A stretch of DNA of 64,000 nucleotides from Melitaea cinxia (lineage: Eukaryota > Arthropoda > Insecta > Lepidoptera > Nymphalidae): contig NC_059402.1 of NCBI RefSeq assembly GCF_905220565.1, forward strand, positions 10,293,501 to 10,357,500, written 5' to 3'. The notes below the pieces were generated by a model. It saw only the letters and a list, made by a program, of their open reading frames with translations. It made no database searches and was not told the DNA's origin. Every line of letters starts with the position of its first letter. Position 1 is the stretch's first letter. Shown piece after piece: positions 11,400 to 25,900 of this stretch. Position numbers and translations under genes: made by a program.

Positions 11400-11660
11400 G
11401 GGTTATTCAAACAACCGTTCCGGTGTAGTGGTGTGAGTAGTAACCTAAAACACTGACGGTTTGTGGGTTCAATTCCCGCTCGGGATGGATATTTATATTT
11501 ATACAAACTATTCTTGCCGCTTTGGATGTAAATATGTGGTTCCGGTTGTAAGTACCTGATAGTGATTGTTATTCATAGTATGAAACATATCTGCCGACCC
11601 GCAGTGGAGTCGAGTGGTTGATTAAGGCAATGGGATGTTACAGGCTAAATATTTGTTTCT
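11400..11660 (+). mobile_element. tRNA-headed SINE
   Basis: The head has an A-box-like GTGTAGTGGTGTGAG and a B-box GGTTCAATTCC about 45 nt apart, followed by a lepidopteran-style body (GGATGGATATTTATATTTAT) and a tail (CCGACCCGCAGTGGAG). It is a repeat rather than a functional tRNA because no cloverleaf closes. Confidence 0.65.
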
Positions 11661-13074
11661 TTTTTTGTAACAACATATACCTCTACAATCATTACCCTTA
11701 ATCATCATAGCGTTGTGTTATTTAGTATATAACGTTTTACCAATAGATATCAAACACGTCTTTGTAAGCAATGCTGTATGTTTTCCAGAGGCACATTATT
11801 ATAAGAGTTTTACATAACAATAAAACTGATATTATGTGCCAAGAAAACATACAGCACTTCAGGAAATTCTTCCCGGTGAAGACTGAACTTTATAAGATAC
11901 AAAAGCTTGTCTCCAGCTGGTTCCTTCATCTAGTATTAGTGAAATTAACTGTACACTAGACTAGACCGTGTATATATGTATGGCTAAGTATACACTGCAT
12001 CTTCATAAACAATGTTTTCCCAGCACACAATATCAGTTTAATTGTTATGTTAAACCATTATATTTTATGGTAGTTACAGCTATAAAAAATACATAAACAA
12101 ATTATAAATTAAAAGAAATACAAAACAAAATATTTGAAAACTATTATTGCAAAACAATCAATTAAAAAGTTGGTAGATCAAAAAAAAAAAAATTGTTGTC
12201 GCCCTAGGTGCCCTACGAATTTTCGTTATGCTACACAATTAATTTATAATTTTGTGTAGATCCACTTGTATTAAGGTATATGATAATAAAAAAGACTTAT
12301 TATAAATTATATTTATTGAAAATCATACCTATAAAATAGTTTTAAAATATAACTTATGCATTTAACATGTGAAATATTTTAAGATGTGTATTTAAATGAA
12401 TTAATGTTCTCTTAATAAACAGTTTGTCTTTTATGAAAAATTAATACAATATGCTCTGAGACTATTTTATACAATTATATCACAATAAAAACATTTTTAT
12501 GTATTTTGATGGGTGTAATAGTAAATACTAGCCAAAATGTGCGTATTTGAAATGAAAAACAACTTTTTTATTTACAAATGATACGTTTAGTTCCAAATAT
12601 TAACTATGTTGTTTGTTATGTTATATTTTTTGTTACAGACAAATTTTTTTTTCATGCAATTCTATTGAGTAAGACACAGTTAACAGTTCCACAGTGCATA
12701 ATACCAGCACAGTTCCACAAACTTGTCTATACCGTACTCTAACAGACTTCTAAATGACAGGGATACAACCAAGCGCACTGTTTAAGAGGCCACACGTTAT
12801 ATTGTTGGTCAATTAGGCCTGTTGTATGTTATTGTTCAAAATATAAAATGCAATTTTGGTAAAAACTAAACAAAAACAATGTGAACACCCGCTGCAATGA
12901 TGTAAGGCTTCACTTTTCAGCAACTCCAAATTAGAGGAAAACAAAGAATAGATGTAAATTTCAACAGGCCAGGATTTTATTTTTAAAGAAGATGGTTGCT
13001 CGTTTTTAACTAAAATACTAATACAAAGATAATTACATTGCTTTTGGAAATTATAACCAATACTTGTTGACCCG
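11661..13074. other. Intergenic AT-rich region
   Basis: No protein motif, RNA gene or repeat boundary recognised. Short frames (for example at 11771 and 12813) carry no recognisable domain. Confidence 0.5.
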
Positions 13075-13365
13075 GCAAATGTTGATTTGCCGCTAAACAC
13101 TTTTAAAAATAGGGGTTGGAGGTAGAAGGGTGAAAATTTGTTGGTTGTATGTATTTTTAAATGTCAAATAATAATATAAAAATAAAAAAAACTGTTTTTG
13201 AAAAAAATTGAAAAATATTTAGGGATGGGTCACCCTTCATTTTAGGAGTATGAAAAACAGATGTTGGCCGAAACTCGGACCTAGCTGATATGCGAAAAAA
13301 AAATCATAAAAATAGGTCCAGCTGCTTTGGAGAAATTTGGTAACAAACACTGCAACATGAGAATT
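13062..13365 (+). mobile_element. Helitron-like/MITE repeat, copy A
   Basis: It shares several blocks with the reverse-oriented copy near 32950-33170 (GATGGGTCACCCTTCATTTT-type core, GTATGAAAAACAGATGTTGG, and the GACCCGGCAAATGTTG end). It is noncoding. Confidence 0.55.
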
Positions 13366-13961
13366 TTTCGTATGTTCCATATGCCCCATTCCTATTTGTA
13401 TGAAACCCATGCAAACAGTAATTTGTATTGCACTATCTTTATTGTTGATTACATTTGTTCACATGATGTTCATACAATACTTCGCCCAAAAAAATTATGT
13501 TCTATTCTGAAAATAATTAGAAATCTCCACTCCTTTCTCGCCCCGACAATGGCTCTGTTTAGCATTGAATCAGTGTATATTACACTGTATCTCATGATTT
13601 TTTAATTACGTAACAAATGTGAAAATATGTCTTGTTTTATATTTTTTTGAACATCCAAGTCATGAAACAGTTTTTATTTCATTTTACCAACAATATTTCG
13701 TTTTATTAATCTTTAAATAACACAATCATTTATATAATGATGCACATAACTACACTTTTTATAAATTATATCTATATCTCGAAGTGATACACTTGCCCAT
13801 TGTATATTATTGAATAAAGATAGAACTTTTCTGATATCTTAAAGAAATATCACCTAACATAACTTAGCAAATATCCTTATAATGCATTGAAATCCAGTCT
13901 GTTTTTTCTAAGTATCTGTATGAAATTTAACACTGAATGAACCACATTCACACTTCAATTC
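13366..13961. other. Intergenic region 3' of Chromator
   Basis: AT-rich; probably holds the Chromator 3' UTR on the minus strand. Candidate AATAAA signals occur (for example complement of TTTATT near 13702), but none can be chosen. Confidence 0.4.
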
Positions 13962-16900
13962 TCATTCCTGTTGTTTACTTGCTTCTGTTATGGATTCATA
14001 TTGCTCTTTGTCCAGTTCTGTCATTGTAAAACTACCATCCGGTAGTAATAGCACCACACGTCTCGTACCACCTGTGAAATTTAATCAAGAGTAAATTATA
14101 CAAATTTACTTGGTGACAATATTTAAATATTGACATTTAATATCTATACAAAGTTTTGTTTCTAATATAAACATCAATTTTATCACACGAAGCATTACTG
14201 ACTACAATTTGAAGACATAATTAACTATTTTATTTATCTAGCTTGGTAAGTTATTCATATATCATATGGCAATCTTTCGCTCACCTTAAATCTCAGTCTA
14301 AGCATCTAGGAAGTTAAATAATAAATTTTGTGAACCTTCTTTATTATGTCCAAGAATCAATGGAGAGATGTCCATCAAAAGATATCTATGGAGTCTAAAT
14401 TCAGGTTTCCCAACAAAGGGAACTAGAGCCTCATCAAAAGCTAAAGCTCAAACTGAACTTTGCCATACATTCTGTCACTTTTTGATAAATTTTACCTTTC
14501 TTGAACTTATAGAACTTAGTATAAGTCTAGAGATACAATTAGGTACATGTGCCATAGGGTATGAAATATATCCCGGCGGAAAATGTGTCAGACATATATA
14601 CTAGTACAGACCGGGCGAGGGCAGGTCAGCCTGCACCAGCTGCGCGATGACCTGCGTGGCGTCCTCCCCGGGCTCGCCCTCCACCTGCACGGCGACCTGC
14701 TGCAGGCCGCCCGCCTCGCCGCCCGGCATGAGCTGCGCCAACTGTTGAGGGTCGATCGCCAGCACGTCCTACAAAACGTCACAATTTTAAACATTACACT
14801 CGTCTATAGTTCCTCTACTCTTAGACTTTTATGTGGGCTCACTGCAAAAACAGTTATTTTCTTCCACATTTTGTGTTTATATTAAAAATCAAATTAAATA
14901 TGGTTATTTTTTTTTATAACTATTTTATTAGCCTGTCTAAAAATGCTATTATGAATTGTAAAATATAAGATTTAAAATGTCTAAACACAAAAAGAATCAT
15001 GTTAGAATCAACAAACTTTTTATTATGAATTTGTACTCATAAGACCAAGGTACACAAATCAAATCGACAATGTCTAGTAAAATACCTGTCCATCTTCTCT
15101 AGTGACGTAGGTGACGCCTTCAGCTTCTCCTTCCACTGCACCATCTACACCCTGTACAGCACCTTCAACCCCTTGCGCGGCCACTAGTAAGGTCTGTTTG
15201 AAGTTTACATTATTTAATAACTGAATTTTGTAACCGCTTACCATCATGTGGGCTGTATGCTTGTTTGCCGACCTAGTTTAATAAATAAAATTCACCTGTC
15301 CATCTTCTCTTGTGACGTACATGACACCCTCCCCCTCTCCTTCGACGGACCCCTCAACGCCCTCTACAGCGCCTTCTACGCCTTCCGCTGCTACTAATAG
15401 TGTCTGTCCAGCTTCGTTCTCACCAGCGACCTGTTTAAATATAATATTGTTACTATTTTTATGCAAAAAAAAAAATACAGAATTTGAAGCAGGAACTAGA
15501 GGATTAGATCGTAAAAATATAGAAATAAATTTTTAATAATTGTGTTTGCTCGCAAACGAAAAAAAAAACCGACTTCAATTACATCGACGAGTAATACAAC
15601 GTGGATCGACGAAAAAATAGTCAAGTAACTACGCGTTATCAAAGATTACTTAAAAAGTAGTTATCAGATCGCAATAAAATTTATGTGACCACATGATAAA
15701 CATCAGCTTTCGATTAAATTAAAAATTATTAAAATCGGCACACCCAGTAAAAAGTTATTGCGGATTTTCCCTCGATTTCTCTGGGACCCCATCATCAGAT
15801 CCTGGTTTCCTTATCATGGTACTAAACTAGGGATATCTTCTTTCCAACAAAAAAAGAATTATCAAAATCGGTACACCCAGTAAAAAGTTATTGCGGATTT
15901 TCAACAGTTTCCCTCGATTTCTCTGGGATCCCATCATCAGATCCTAGTTTTCTTATCATGGTACAAAACTAGGGATATCTCCTTTCCAACAAAAAAAAGA
16001 ATTATTAAAATCGGTACATCCAGTAGAAAGTTATGCGGTATAATACAACGTAGGTCGACGAAAAAAGCGTCAAGTAAAAACGCATTATTAGATATAACTC
16101 GAAAAGTAGTTGTTAGATCTCAAATAAATTTAAATGGGACCAATTAACACACACCACCTTTTGATTAAAGAAAAATTTGTCGAAATCGGTCCACACGGTC
16201 AAAAGTTCTGTCACATACATAAAAAAAAAGAAAAAAAATACAGTCGAATTGAGAACCTCCTCCTTTTTTGGAAGTCGGTTAAAAATAAATAAATAAATAA
16301 AAGACCAAATGATAAAACAGCATAATGAGCTGGTCACTAAATTATTTATACTAAAAAAATTTACACAGCATTTACCGGATCAAAATCAAAAAATCCAGCA
16401 AATTTGGGTGTCACGTTTTGTTGACATACATTCTCCAATTAATTTTTTGATTGCGTAAACCCACAATAGAAGGTTCATTTGACTTTTGTTATGGCGTTAC
16501 ATATATTAATAAACGCTACAAACTTGATATAAGACTCCATCTTCCCCCCGTATCATGATAGGTGGATGTCCAGCATGCAACAGGCCCACTTCTTCACCTT
16601 CGTCCACTCCCACTCCTTCCTCTAATAACTGCTTCACTGCACTGGCCTCTACCTTCACCTCTGTCTGTATTATTAGGTTTTATTTTAGTATTCAAATATC
16701 TAATCCACAAATAATTTACAACAGAGTTAAAATACAAATCCGCTTGCTTTATGTCTTACAATCCTATAGTCTGTGTAAATTTGTTGTATTAATTTACTTT
16801 TTCATTTTTAATTGAGATATAGTTTTAAGCTACGAAACTAATTAAAAAAAAAAATAATAGTTAAATTTATTTGCATTGGGAGATTCTTCCAAAGTCTCTA

Positions 16901-19900
16901 TACAAGCTTTTTAGAGACTTACGGCAGAAAACATCTTTTGTGTAACAATAATGATACTTACACCATCTTCGTCTGTTAATACTGGTAATGAGGGCTGTGC
17001 TCCATCACCCTGAACCAACATTCCCGTAGTACCTCCTGGTGACATTTCCACCTTTGAACAAATAAATTTTTCTATTTTATTAATTTTCATATAAGACAGT
17101 GTACAAAATGTTATTAAAACGCCACTATAAGAATTAGTATGTTAAGCAAATTTCATGTTCTTCTCTACTTGACATTTTTTTAATGTTAAAATAAAGTATT
17201 CTACCTAAAATCAATGTCTCTATATGACACAGAATACAAAACTAACTAAAAAACATAATAAGAATCTTTATGAAAACAGTAACAGGTAAAATAAATTTTG
17301 TGAAAATATTACTGCACCTGTACATTTATATCTGCATCAATTAAGTCTCTTTAGTGTTTACCTTAAGCATGGTAGCGTGGTGTGTCTCGGGTGGAGGCGT
17401 AGCGGGTGGCTGAGGCGGCGGTGTGGGCGGTGGAGTGGGCTCGCCCTCAGCTCGGGCTAGCCGCTTCCCGGTCACTGGGCAAAGGGATAGTTCACGTTCG
17501 GGACTAGGCGATGGCAACGGACCTAAATCGCGTGGAAACGGGTCCTCTATGCCGTCTGATGATTCCGATGATTGCTCCCACTGGGAAAAATATTAAAGTT
17601 ACAAGCCGCCATTCATTAATAGTTCCATTTGGTTATAACTTTTTTTTAAATAAAAGTATTCATATTAGACCAAATTTTATTTCTCAATTTAATGATATCA
17701 ATAAAATAGTTCATTGGTATTGTAGTTGTATAAGATAGTTTAAAATAAAGCACACCAAGAAATAAACACTTATCTGATTAAAACAATATTAAACTAGACA
17801 CAATTTAAGGTATAAAATTTTAAATTATGTCATAGATTAACACGTTAAAGTGACATTGCAGTGCCTATAGCTAAAAAACTTATCGTTCCACTTACTTGCC
17901 GATAAATTACCAACGTGCAGTAACGCAAAATCATGAAAAAATGTATGAGAGTGAAGTAACCACAATGCCCGTGAATATTTTAAAGTGACAAACAGCTTAA
18001 TTCAGTTTGTGCAAGGTCCAAGTTACCTTATCAAAGTCGACAGCGACGGGCTTCTCTCGTACACGCACGACATTCCCGGCCGCCGTGGAGACGGAGTAGC
18101 CGCGCCCGCGACCGCGGCCCCGCGCCGAGCCTGCACCGCGTAGCAAACTGTCGCCCTGGGACACGCGGGATTTGGTTACACAATCAAATGAGGCAGGGCA
18201 CTGCAGGATATATCCTGCTCAATATCTGAATCAGCCGTTTGGGGAACCACCTCATCCTTACAAAAGATCAGAGCTAAAAGACACTGCTCGCAAGTAGTTT
18301 TGGATCGGGTGTAGGGTCGGCAACGCGCTTGCTTCTGATGTTGCAGGCGTTTATAGGCTATGGTAACCGCTACCATCAGGTGAACCGTACGCTGATTTGC
18401 CGACTTAATCGTATAAAAAAAAATTGTATATTAATGATTTTAAGTTCCCAATTTAATTACAAATGGATAAAGATTTGACTTTGACAATAAATTAATTAAA
18501 AGTTTTGAGTCAAGGGATCTATAAAAGAATAATAAAGAAATTTATTGGTTTACTATTTCGTAGCACCGTGGCTACGATAATTGAAACGTCGTATTTGTTA
18601 CAGTTCAGTAGATTAATATAATTGTGTTTGCTGGCAAACGAAAAAAAACCGACTTCAATAAGACAAGTAATTAAACAACTGTTGAGAAATAACAAAATCC
18701 AGTTGTTACAAATAACTTTATTCACACTTGATATCTTCCACTTAACACACCTAACAATTTCTTTTCCCGACTTCTAGTCTGTACCGTTGATATAAAATGA
18801 ATGCCGAAAGGAAACAAATGCTTTTGACAATCCATATTTAACAAATAAAAAGGCAATCTTCTCAAACAATTATTTGCTTACATTAAGTATGAAAAAATAA
18901 AATAAAATTTAAATACAAAATAAATTTGATTTTACAAACAATTTATTAAAAAGTAAACACAGATAGATCCATAGCACCAATAATAGTCAAAATCACTACT
19001 TATTGTAAATATATTTTTATCATCATTACAGCCTAAACAGTCCACTACTGGACATAGACCTCCACAAGTTTACGCCAAAAATAACGTGAACTCATGTGTT
19101 TTGCCCATAGTCACCACGCTGGGCAGGCGGGTTGGTGACCGCAGTACTGGCTTTGTCGCACCGAAGATGCTGCTGCCCGTCTTCGGCTTGTGTATTTCAG
19201 AGCCAGCAGTTGGATGGTTATCCCGCCATCGGTCGGCTTCTTAAGTTCCAAAGTGGTTGTGGAACCTTGTTATCCCTTAGTCGCCTCTTACGACACCCAC
19301 GGGAAGAGAGGGGGTGGCTAAATTGTTTAGTGCCGTAGCCACGCAACACAATATATATATTTTTATAAAAAGCGTATAAAATATTTTAAATTATAACAAA
19401 ATCATTACACAACGTAGGTAGACGAAAAAATAGTCAAGTAAATACATTATCATATATAGTAAATATATTAAATGCATTATCAAAGATTACTCAAAAAGTT
19501 GTAATCAGATCTCGATGAAATTTACGAGTAAATGTGACCACCTGATAAACATCGGCTTTCGATTAAATTAAAAATCATCAAAATCGGTACACCCAGTAAA
19601 AAGTTATGCGGATTTTAGAGGGTTTCCCTCGATTTCTCTGGGATCCTATCATCAGATCCTGGTTTCCTTATCACGGTACCACACTAAGGATATCTACTTT
19701 CCAACAAAAAAAGAATAAAGAAATTATCAAAATCGATTCATAAACGACGAAGTTATCCGGTATCCGTATATAGACTGGTTTATTATTATAATATTATACG
19801 GTCGAATTGCGTAACCTCCTCCTTTTTTGAAGTCGGCTAAAAAGACTATGAAATCTTAATGAACTTGATCCCCTAGTGGGATAGTAAAAATCGATAATTA

Positions 19901-22900
19901 CAATTTCTACACATTTAGACAGACAAAAAACTTTATATATAAACAATCAATATAATGCATATTAAGTAGCATCGGTTTTTACGCTATGACTCCCACCTAA
20001 TGTTAATTCCGCCGATAAACTGTCACGCAGTTTGGTGGACTATGAAATTGTTAAGTATTTGGTCCAATAAAGAATTTATTATTATTCATTTAAATAAGTA
20101 ACAATACAAGTGGTTGCTCTAGAGCGGCCTTTCCCAAAGCGGGCGATAACGCCCCCTTGTGTGCGCTGCAGGCATGAAGGGGCGGAAATAGACCCAGAAA
20201 AAAATGTTGGCGTTGTGTAGAGGCTTGGGGGGCGATTATAATCATCCTTCACATTAGTTTTTATATTAGAATCGATTACGTTTCTTTTATTTTGAATAAA
20301 GTATACTCTGTCTAAATACTATAAAGTTGCGTTTCAATACTCATTGTCATTGGCAGGTGTTGCCCGCAAGAGTTAACTTGAGACCTCAGCGCCGCTATAC
20401 CAACCCACTACGCGCTCAGGTCTCAAGTTAACTCTTGAGAGTTATAGTTAGTCTCGTTTAGAAATAATGTTTAATCTCCGTTAAAATAGCTCGCAATTAT
20501 TAATTTAATTTGAAGTTTTTAAGTTGGTGAAAAATGGGGGGACACTATAAAATAATTTATTCTCAAAGTAGTAGTTAGTTAGTAGTTCTTCAAAAGGGTA
20601 GTAGACAAAAAGAATTTAGAAACCCCTGCTCTAGAGGTTTCTAATTATAGATAAATTAATTCAAAATTGTTAGCATTTAAAGGAACTTACCTGTGCAAGT
20701 TTCTTATTGAGGATGGTGACAGGGGACTTCCCGTCGGGCGCGCCGTACGGCCGCTGTATCGTGCGCTGAATGATCTTTTGTCCTGATGGTGTTATTATTG
20801 TCTTTTCGGTCACATGCTGCCCTCCAGAACTGTAGGTCTTCTTTATCTATGTTTATAGTTAAAAAATTTAATATAAACATTACTATTTATTCACAAAGTT
20901 AAATTCTAATTCTATAACAAAATCTTTATTTATACCCATAGATTACTATGGGTATCACTAAATATAAAGATACTATAGTACTTTATACCTGTGATGCAGG
21001 TGTAGACGGTGAAGCCTTCTTCTCCTCCAATTTTTTCTACAAAAACATAATTTAAATGATAATACATTTGGTACAAGATACCAAATACAGTAAAACACAC
21101 CAAAAGATACAAGTTAACCATATAAGTTTCTGTAAAAAAAAATATTAAAAATCAAGTTAAAAAAAATAAACGTAATTAATAACGTCTATTTAAAATAACT
21201 AGTGATCAAAATTCGACCATAATTAACGTAGATGTTAATTTTGAACAAGGTTCTGTTGTCAAATACTATACTTCTATAATAAAAAATAAAAAATGTATAT
21301 ATGCGTGTGTGTTTCAAATAGATGGTAGTATGTGTAATGTTTTTGTTTTTATTGATTTAATGTATTTTTATGCATAATTAAAGAAATAATAATAGCATTC
21401 TGCACTTCTCTCTATATAAACTATATATGTGTGTGTAAAATTTCATACTCCTCCGTCCGTGCAATTTTCGTAAAAACGGGTACAAAGTTTTTGCTTCACA
21501 TATTAATATATAGATTTAACTAATCTACGGAGCAGTGTGAAATTTCGCACACTTATAGTTTATATAGTGAAGGATTGCAGAATGCTCATATTTTTTTTAA
21601 TTATGCATAAAAAGTACATTAAATCAATTAAAAAAAAAAAAAAAAAAAAAAACATTACACACACTACCTTATGCTCTTTTGATGATTGTCAGGTCAGTCA
21701 AATTGATTTTTTTAAAAGGTTCTTTATTTTAATTATTTTATGGTTTTCTTTAATTAAAATGTTTAATTATGTTCGAATTTTGACCTCTGGGCGACCACTA
21801 GTTTATTAAGATAATATTTAGTTTCTATTAGGGGTCAGAATCTTTGGTCAGTGAAAATGAACCGGAAAATTAAATATCAATCTTGGTTCTTTCAGTACTT
21901 TCGACAATTTTATTTTAATTAAGTAATTCATACTAAAGTAAACTAGATATGCAAACTGAGTATCCACGTGATGAGATTAATAGCGTGTCCTGAAGAGAAG
22001 GCAGCTACGGTAACAACATGACGGTAGAACTATGTCAATAAGCTCTTCAGAAATCTTCCCATTGTATAGACGGTGAAAACTCACGTAGAATCAACATTTC
22101 TATGGAGAGATGAAAGAATACCTTAGGGTCATAAACGACATTATGAACTGTCCTTCCGAGACTGTCCTTGCCGAGAAAGCAAGTATCAGCATAGTCAAGA
22201 ATTGGTAGACGGAGTGACTGTGCTAACGCAATTTTGGTGGGTAGTGGAAGAAAATATTGTAGTCGACGAAGTGAATTAATTACAGCAAACATCTTACGGC
22301 TCAACTCGTTCAGCTGAGGTGACCAGGAAAGACAGTTATCAAAACTTTAATTAGGTACGTGTAATAAGTAGTAGTAGTTGTTGTTACAAGTAAGGTAGCT
22401 AAATTTAATTTCAATTCAGTATGTAAGAGAAAGTAAAAAAAAAATTTAATTAGTAATGAAATTGAATGTATAATTTTCATTATTGTATTGTCACAACGCG
22501 TAAGTTGCACAAATGGTCGATGTCGATAAATTTATGAAGATGCAATACTGCGAAAGTGTGTTTTTAGCTCACAAATGAATAAAGGGTTTAACACCAAATT
22601 AATCATAAGAGGAGTACGTAAATTTGTAGTCATGTTATAGTTCAGTCGACTTAAGACTTAGATATAAAGGAAATATGTTATAAGTTTAAGTTAAGGATAT
22701 AAGCTTTTTCTTTCTCACGTAAAATTTTTCGCTGTGTACTTACGACCTTCTTGCCACTGTTGGTTATACAGTATTGCAGTATCACTGACTATATTTAAAA
22801 ATTATCAGCAGGTTCACTGCTCGTTTCCCGTAGGTGAAAGCGTGATAATTTGTAGCCTATATGTTGACCCGACTTCTTAATAATATTCTTGTCAAATTTG

Positions 22901-25900
22901 AAGTAAATCCATGCAGTACTTTTTGAGTTTATCCCGGACATACATACAGACAAACAGACAAAAATTCTAAAAACTATATTTTTGGCTTAAGTATCGATTG
23001 TAGATCACACCCCAAGTATTCTTTAAAAAAAATATTCAATGTACAGTTTTGACTACCCTACCATTTTATTTTATATGTATAGATAGAAATAAAAACTAAA
23101 AAGAGCCGAAAGTACCGAAAGTACCGAAAGAACAGGGAAATCCTGGTTCCTTTAAGACTAGGTACCGAAAATCAGGGTTCTCAAAAATAGACTGGTTCTG
23201 AAAACCCTAGCATCTGGAACTTAATAGACAAATAAACAAATATCTTTACCTGTTTAGCAGCCATTATTTGTTTTCGAATCACCTCTTGATCTATATTTAG
23301 TCCGGGTCCTAATTTGCCAGGAGAGTCAATTTTCATAATACCTGAACTCTTAGACATTATATACACACCTTAAAAACAAAAAAAACAGTTAATAATAAAA
23401 CATTCATTTTAATCTTGTGAAATAATTAATCTGACAACTTTTAAAATTGGTCGAATATCAAAAGAGAGACAAATATTGCAGGTGTACAGTTTTTTAATGG
23501 TTACCTATACATACCTGTACTTAGGTTCGGCATATGTTTTGGATCGACTTTGATGACACCCTTGATATTAGGCATGCCTTTGCCTCCAAGACCAAGGGAC
23601 TTCACTAGTTCCGGATCTATATTTGACTTTGGCGATGACTGCCCATTCACTACTTTCTTTTCTGTAAACAACAATTTTTACTTTAGTTTTTGCACAATAC
23701 ATTAATAATTTATATTATACAGCTACATACCTTCAGGCATTGTAACCTCAGTTTTGATAGCTGTTAAAAAATATTTACATTTATTATGTATATAATATGT
23801 AATGCTATAATATTTTAGAACTTAATAAATTGTGTATGTAAGTATATTTATTATTTATATTATTTTAAATACTAGCGACCCGCCCCGGCTTCGCACGGGT
23901 GCAATGCTGATACTAAATATACTACAGAATGTCTTTGTTTAGTGTGAAGCTAGCCTATAGCATGGTTATTAACATAATAATAACAACATTAAAATATGCG
24001 TCGTTAGATTACACGTTGTTACAGAATGCATTGAAGAAATAAAGGTACACTGCTCGTTCCCCGTAGGTGATAGCGTGATAATATGTAGCCTATGTTGACC
24101 CGACTTCTTAATAATATTCTTGTCAAATTTGAAGTAAATCCATTTGGTACTTTTTGAGTTTATCCCGGACATAGATACAGACAAACAGACAAAAATTCTA
24201 AAAACTATATTTTTGGCTTCGGTATCAATTGTAGATCACACCCCAAGTATTCTTTTATAAAAATATTCAATGTACAGTTTTGACTTTCCTACCATTTCAT
24301 TATTATTTTAAATATATTATGACTAATAGTTTTATCCATATATTTATGCCTATTTGAACACACCTATTTGGACCACAGAATCACATAATAGAATTTTACC
24401 TGTAGCATAACAATGTCAGTTTATAAAAACCGTATTTGGCTACAATATATTTATTTCAACACGTGAACAGATTTCAAATAGTGAAAGGCACAATTTCAGT
24501 CGGAAATAAGTTTCAAGAATATCATTTTCATAGAAAAAGAATTTTTTGGGTAGGTTACAGCAGTATATTCCCCTCTCAAAATTTGGAGCAGCTTGAATGG
24601 GGTAGTACTCGACCTTACAGAAGATCACACCCAAATAAAACTGCTCTCAAGTATTATTGTGTTCCTGAGGTGAGTGAGGTGTCCGGAGGTGAGTAAGGTC
24701 TCCTGGGGAGGGTCGCGGGTAAGGTCGGCAAGGCGCTTGCGATGTTTCCGATGTTGCAGGTGCCTATAGGCTACGGTAAGCGCTTGCCATCATGTGGACA
24801 GTCCACCGCCTCATCACTGCCATGCACAGGGCCGTTACCTCCGAGCTCGTCGCTGTCGGAGTAGTCGTCGTCGCTGGACAGCTCGCGCTTGATGCGCTTG
24901 GAGGCGGGCTCGTCGTCGGCGCCGCACCACGCCTTCACCTGGTCCAGCGCGCGCGCTTTGCTCGAGCGCTGCAAACGTCTGCCAACAGATTCACGTTCAA
25001 AGACTTTTTACTAAATGCTCTTTATATGTATTTGGCTGCCCAATTTCAAAACACAGTAAGGGACAAAAATTAAATTTTTATAATTATAATCAAATCATGT
25101 TCACACGACTCTGTTGGAACGAAACATGGTAAGAATCGATCGAGTCGAAAAATTTCTCCCTATTGTTGTATTGTCATTAATTGTCTCCATTTAATTTAAA
25201 AAATTAATTAATTTTAAAACGATCTGAGATCGTACCATCGTACCAGCAGCTATGCTGGTATAGCGCTCGTTAATACACTGGTTGTATCTCTGATAAAATA
25301 GTCTTTGAAATAACATCTGTCCACTGAACAGCATCTAGTATTTTATGAAGGACATATCTAACTGCATGTTTGTAAGATGCTTTAATTTAAATGTATTACT
25401 CTTTTTTTATAAGACAAAACAAATTAATTTAAATGTATTAGTCTTTTTTTATAAGACAAAACAAATTAATTTAAATGTATTAGTCTTTTTTTATAAGACA
25501 AAACAAAAGATTGAGGCAAGCTGTTATGCTGTTGAAAACCTAAAAATATTAACTTACAACATTACTTTAACAATATTATTAAGAAAGCCGTAGGCTTACA
25601 TTACTTTGGGAAAATATTTAATAGTCGACTTAAAAATTAATAGTATTATTCAGCTTACCCGGTTGGCGTCAGCATTGGGCTGTCCGACTTCTTTACAATC
25701 TGCTTGACAACCTGCGGTACTGCAGTGCTTAACTGCTTTACCTAGTAAAGAGTTTGTCCTATAACTAGTTTTGATCTTTCAAGTTAGGACACATGTTTGG
25801 AAATGCATGGTGCTTGGTGGTAATAAATATTATATTGATGTAAAAAAAGTGAAAATATCACTAAATTTTTGTCATTAGTCTAAGTGATTGTTCACATCAC

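Noticed and set aside
11771..11959. 62-codon frame in the intergenic region
   Set aside because: No motif, AT-rich composition and no splice partners.
14583..14885. Plus-strand 100-codon frame
   Set aside because: Antisense of Chromator exon 21, whose GC-rich codons keep the opposite strand open.
15720..16030. Spaced repeats resembling an array (CRISPR-like)
   Set aside because: Units of about 130 bp are contiguous tandem copies inside a MITE in a eukaryotic intron; no cas genes.
19132..19338. 68-codon frame
   Set aside because: Lies within a SINE-like repeat; corresponding frames appear in other copies.
21537..21809. 90-codon frame with a poly-Lys run
   Set aside because: The run comes from the A22 tract in the foldback MITE.
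24792..25073. Plus-strand 93-codon frame
   Set aside because: Antisense of Chromator exon 9 plus flanking repeat.
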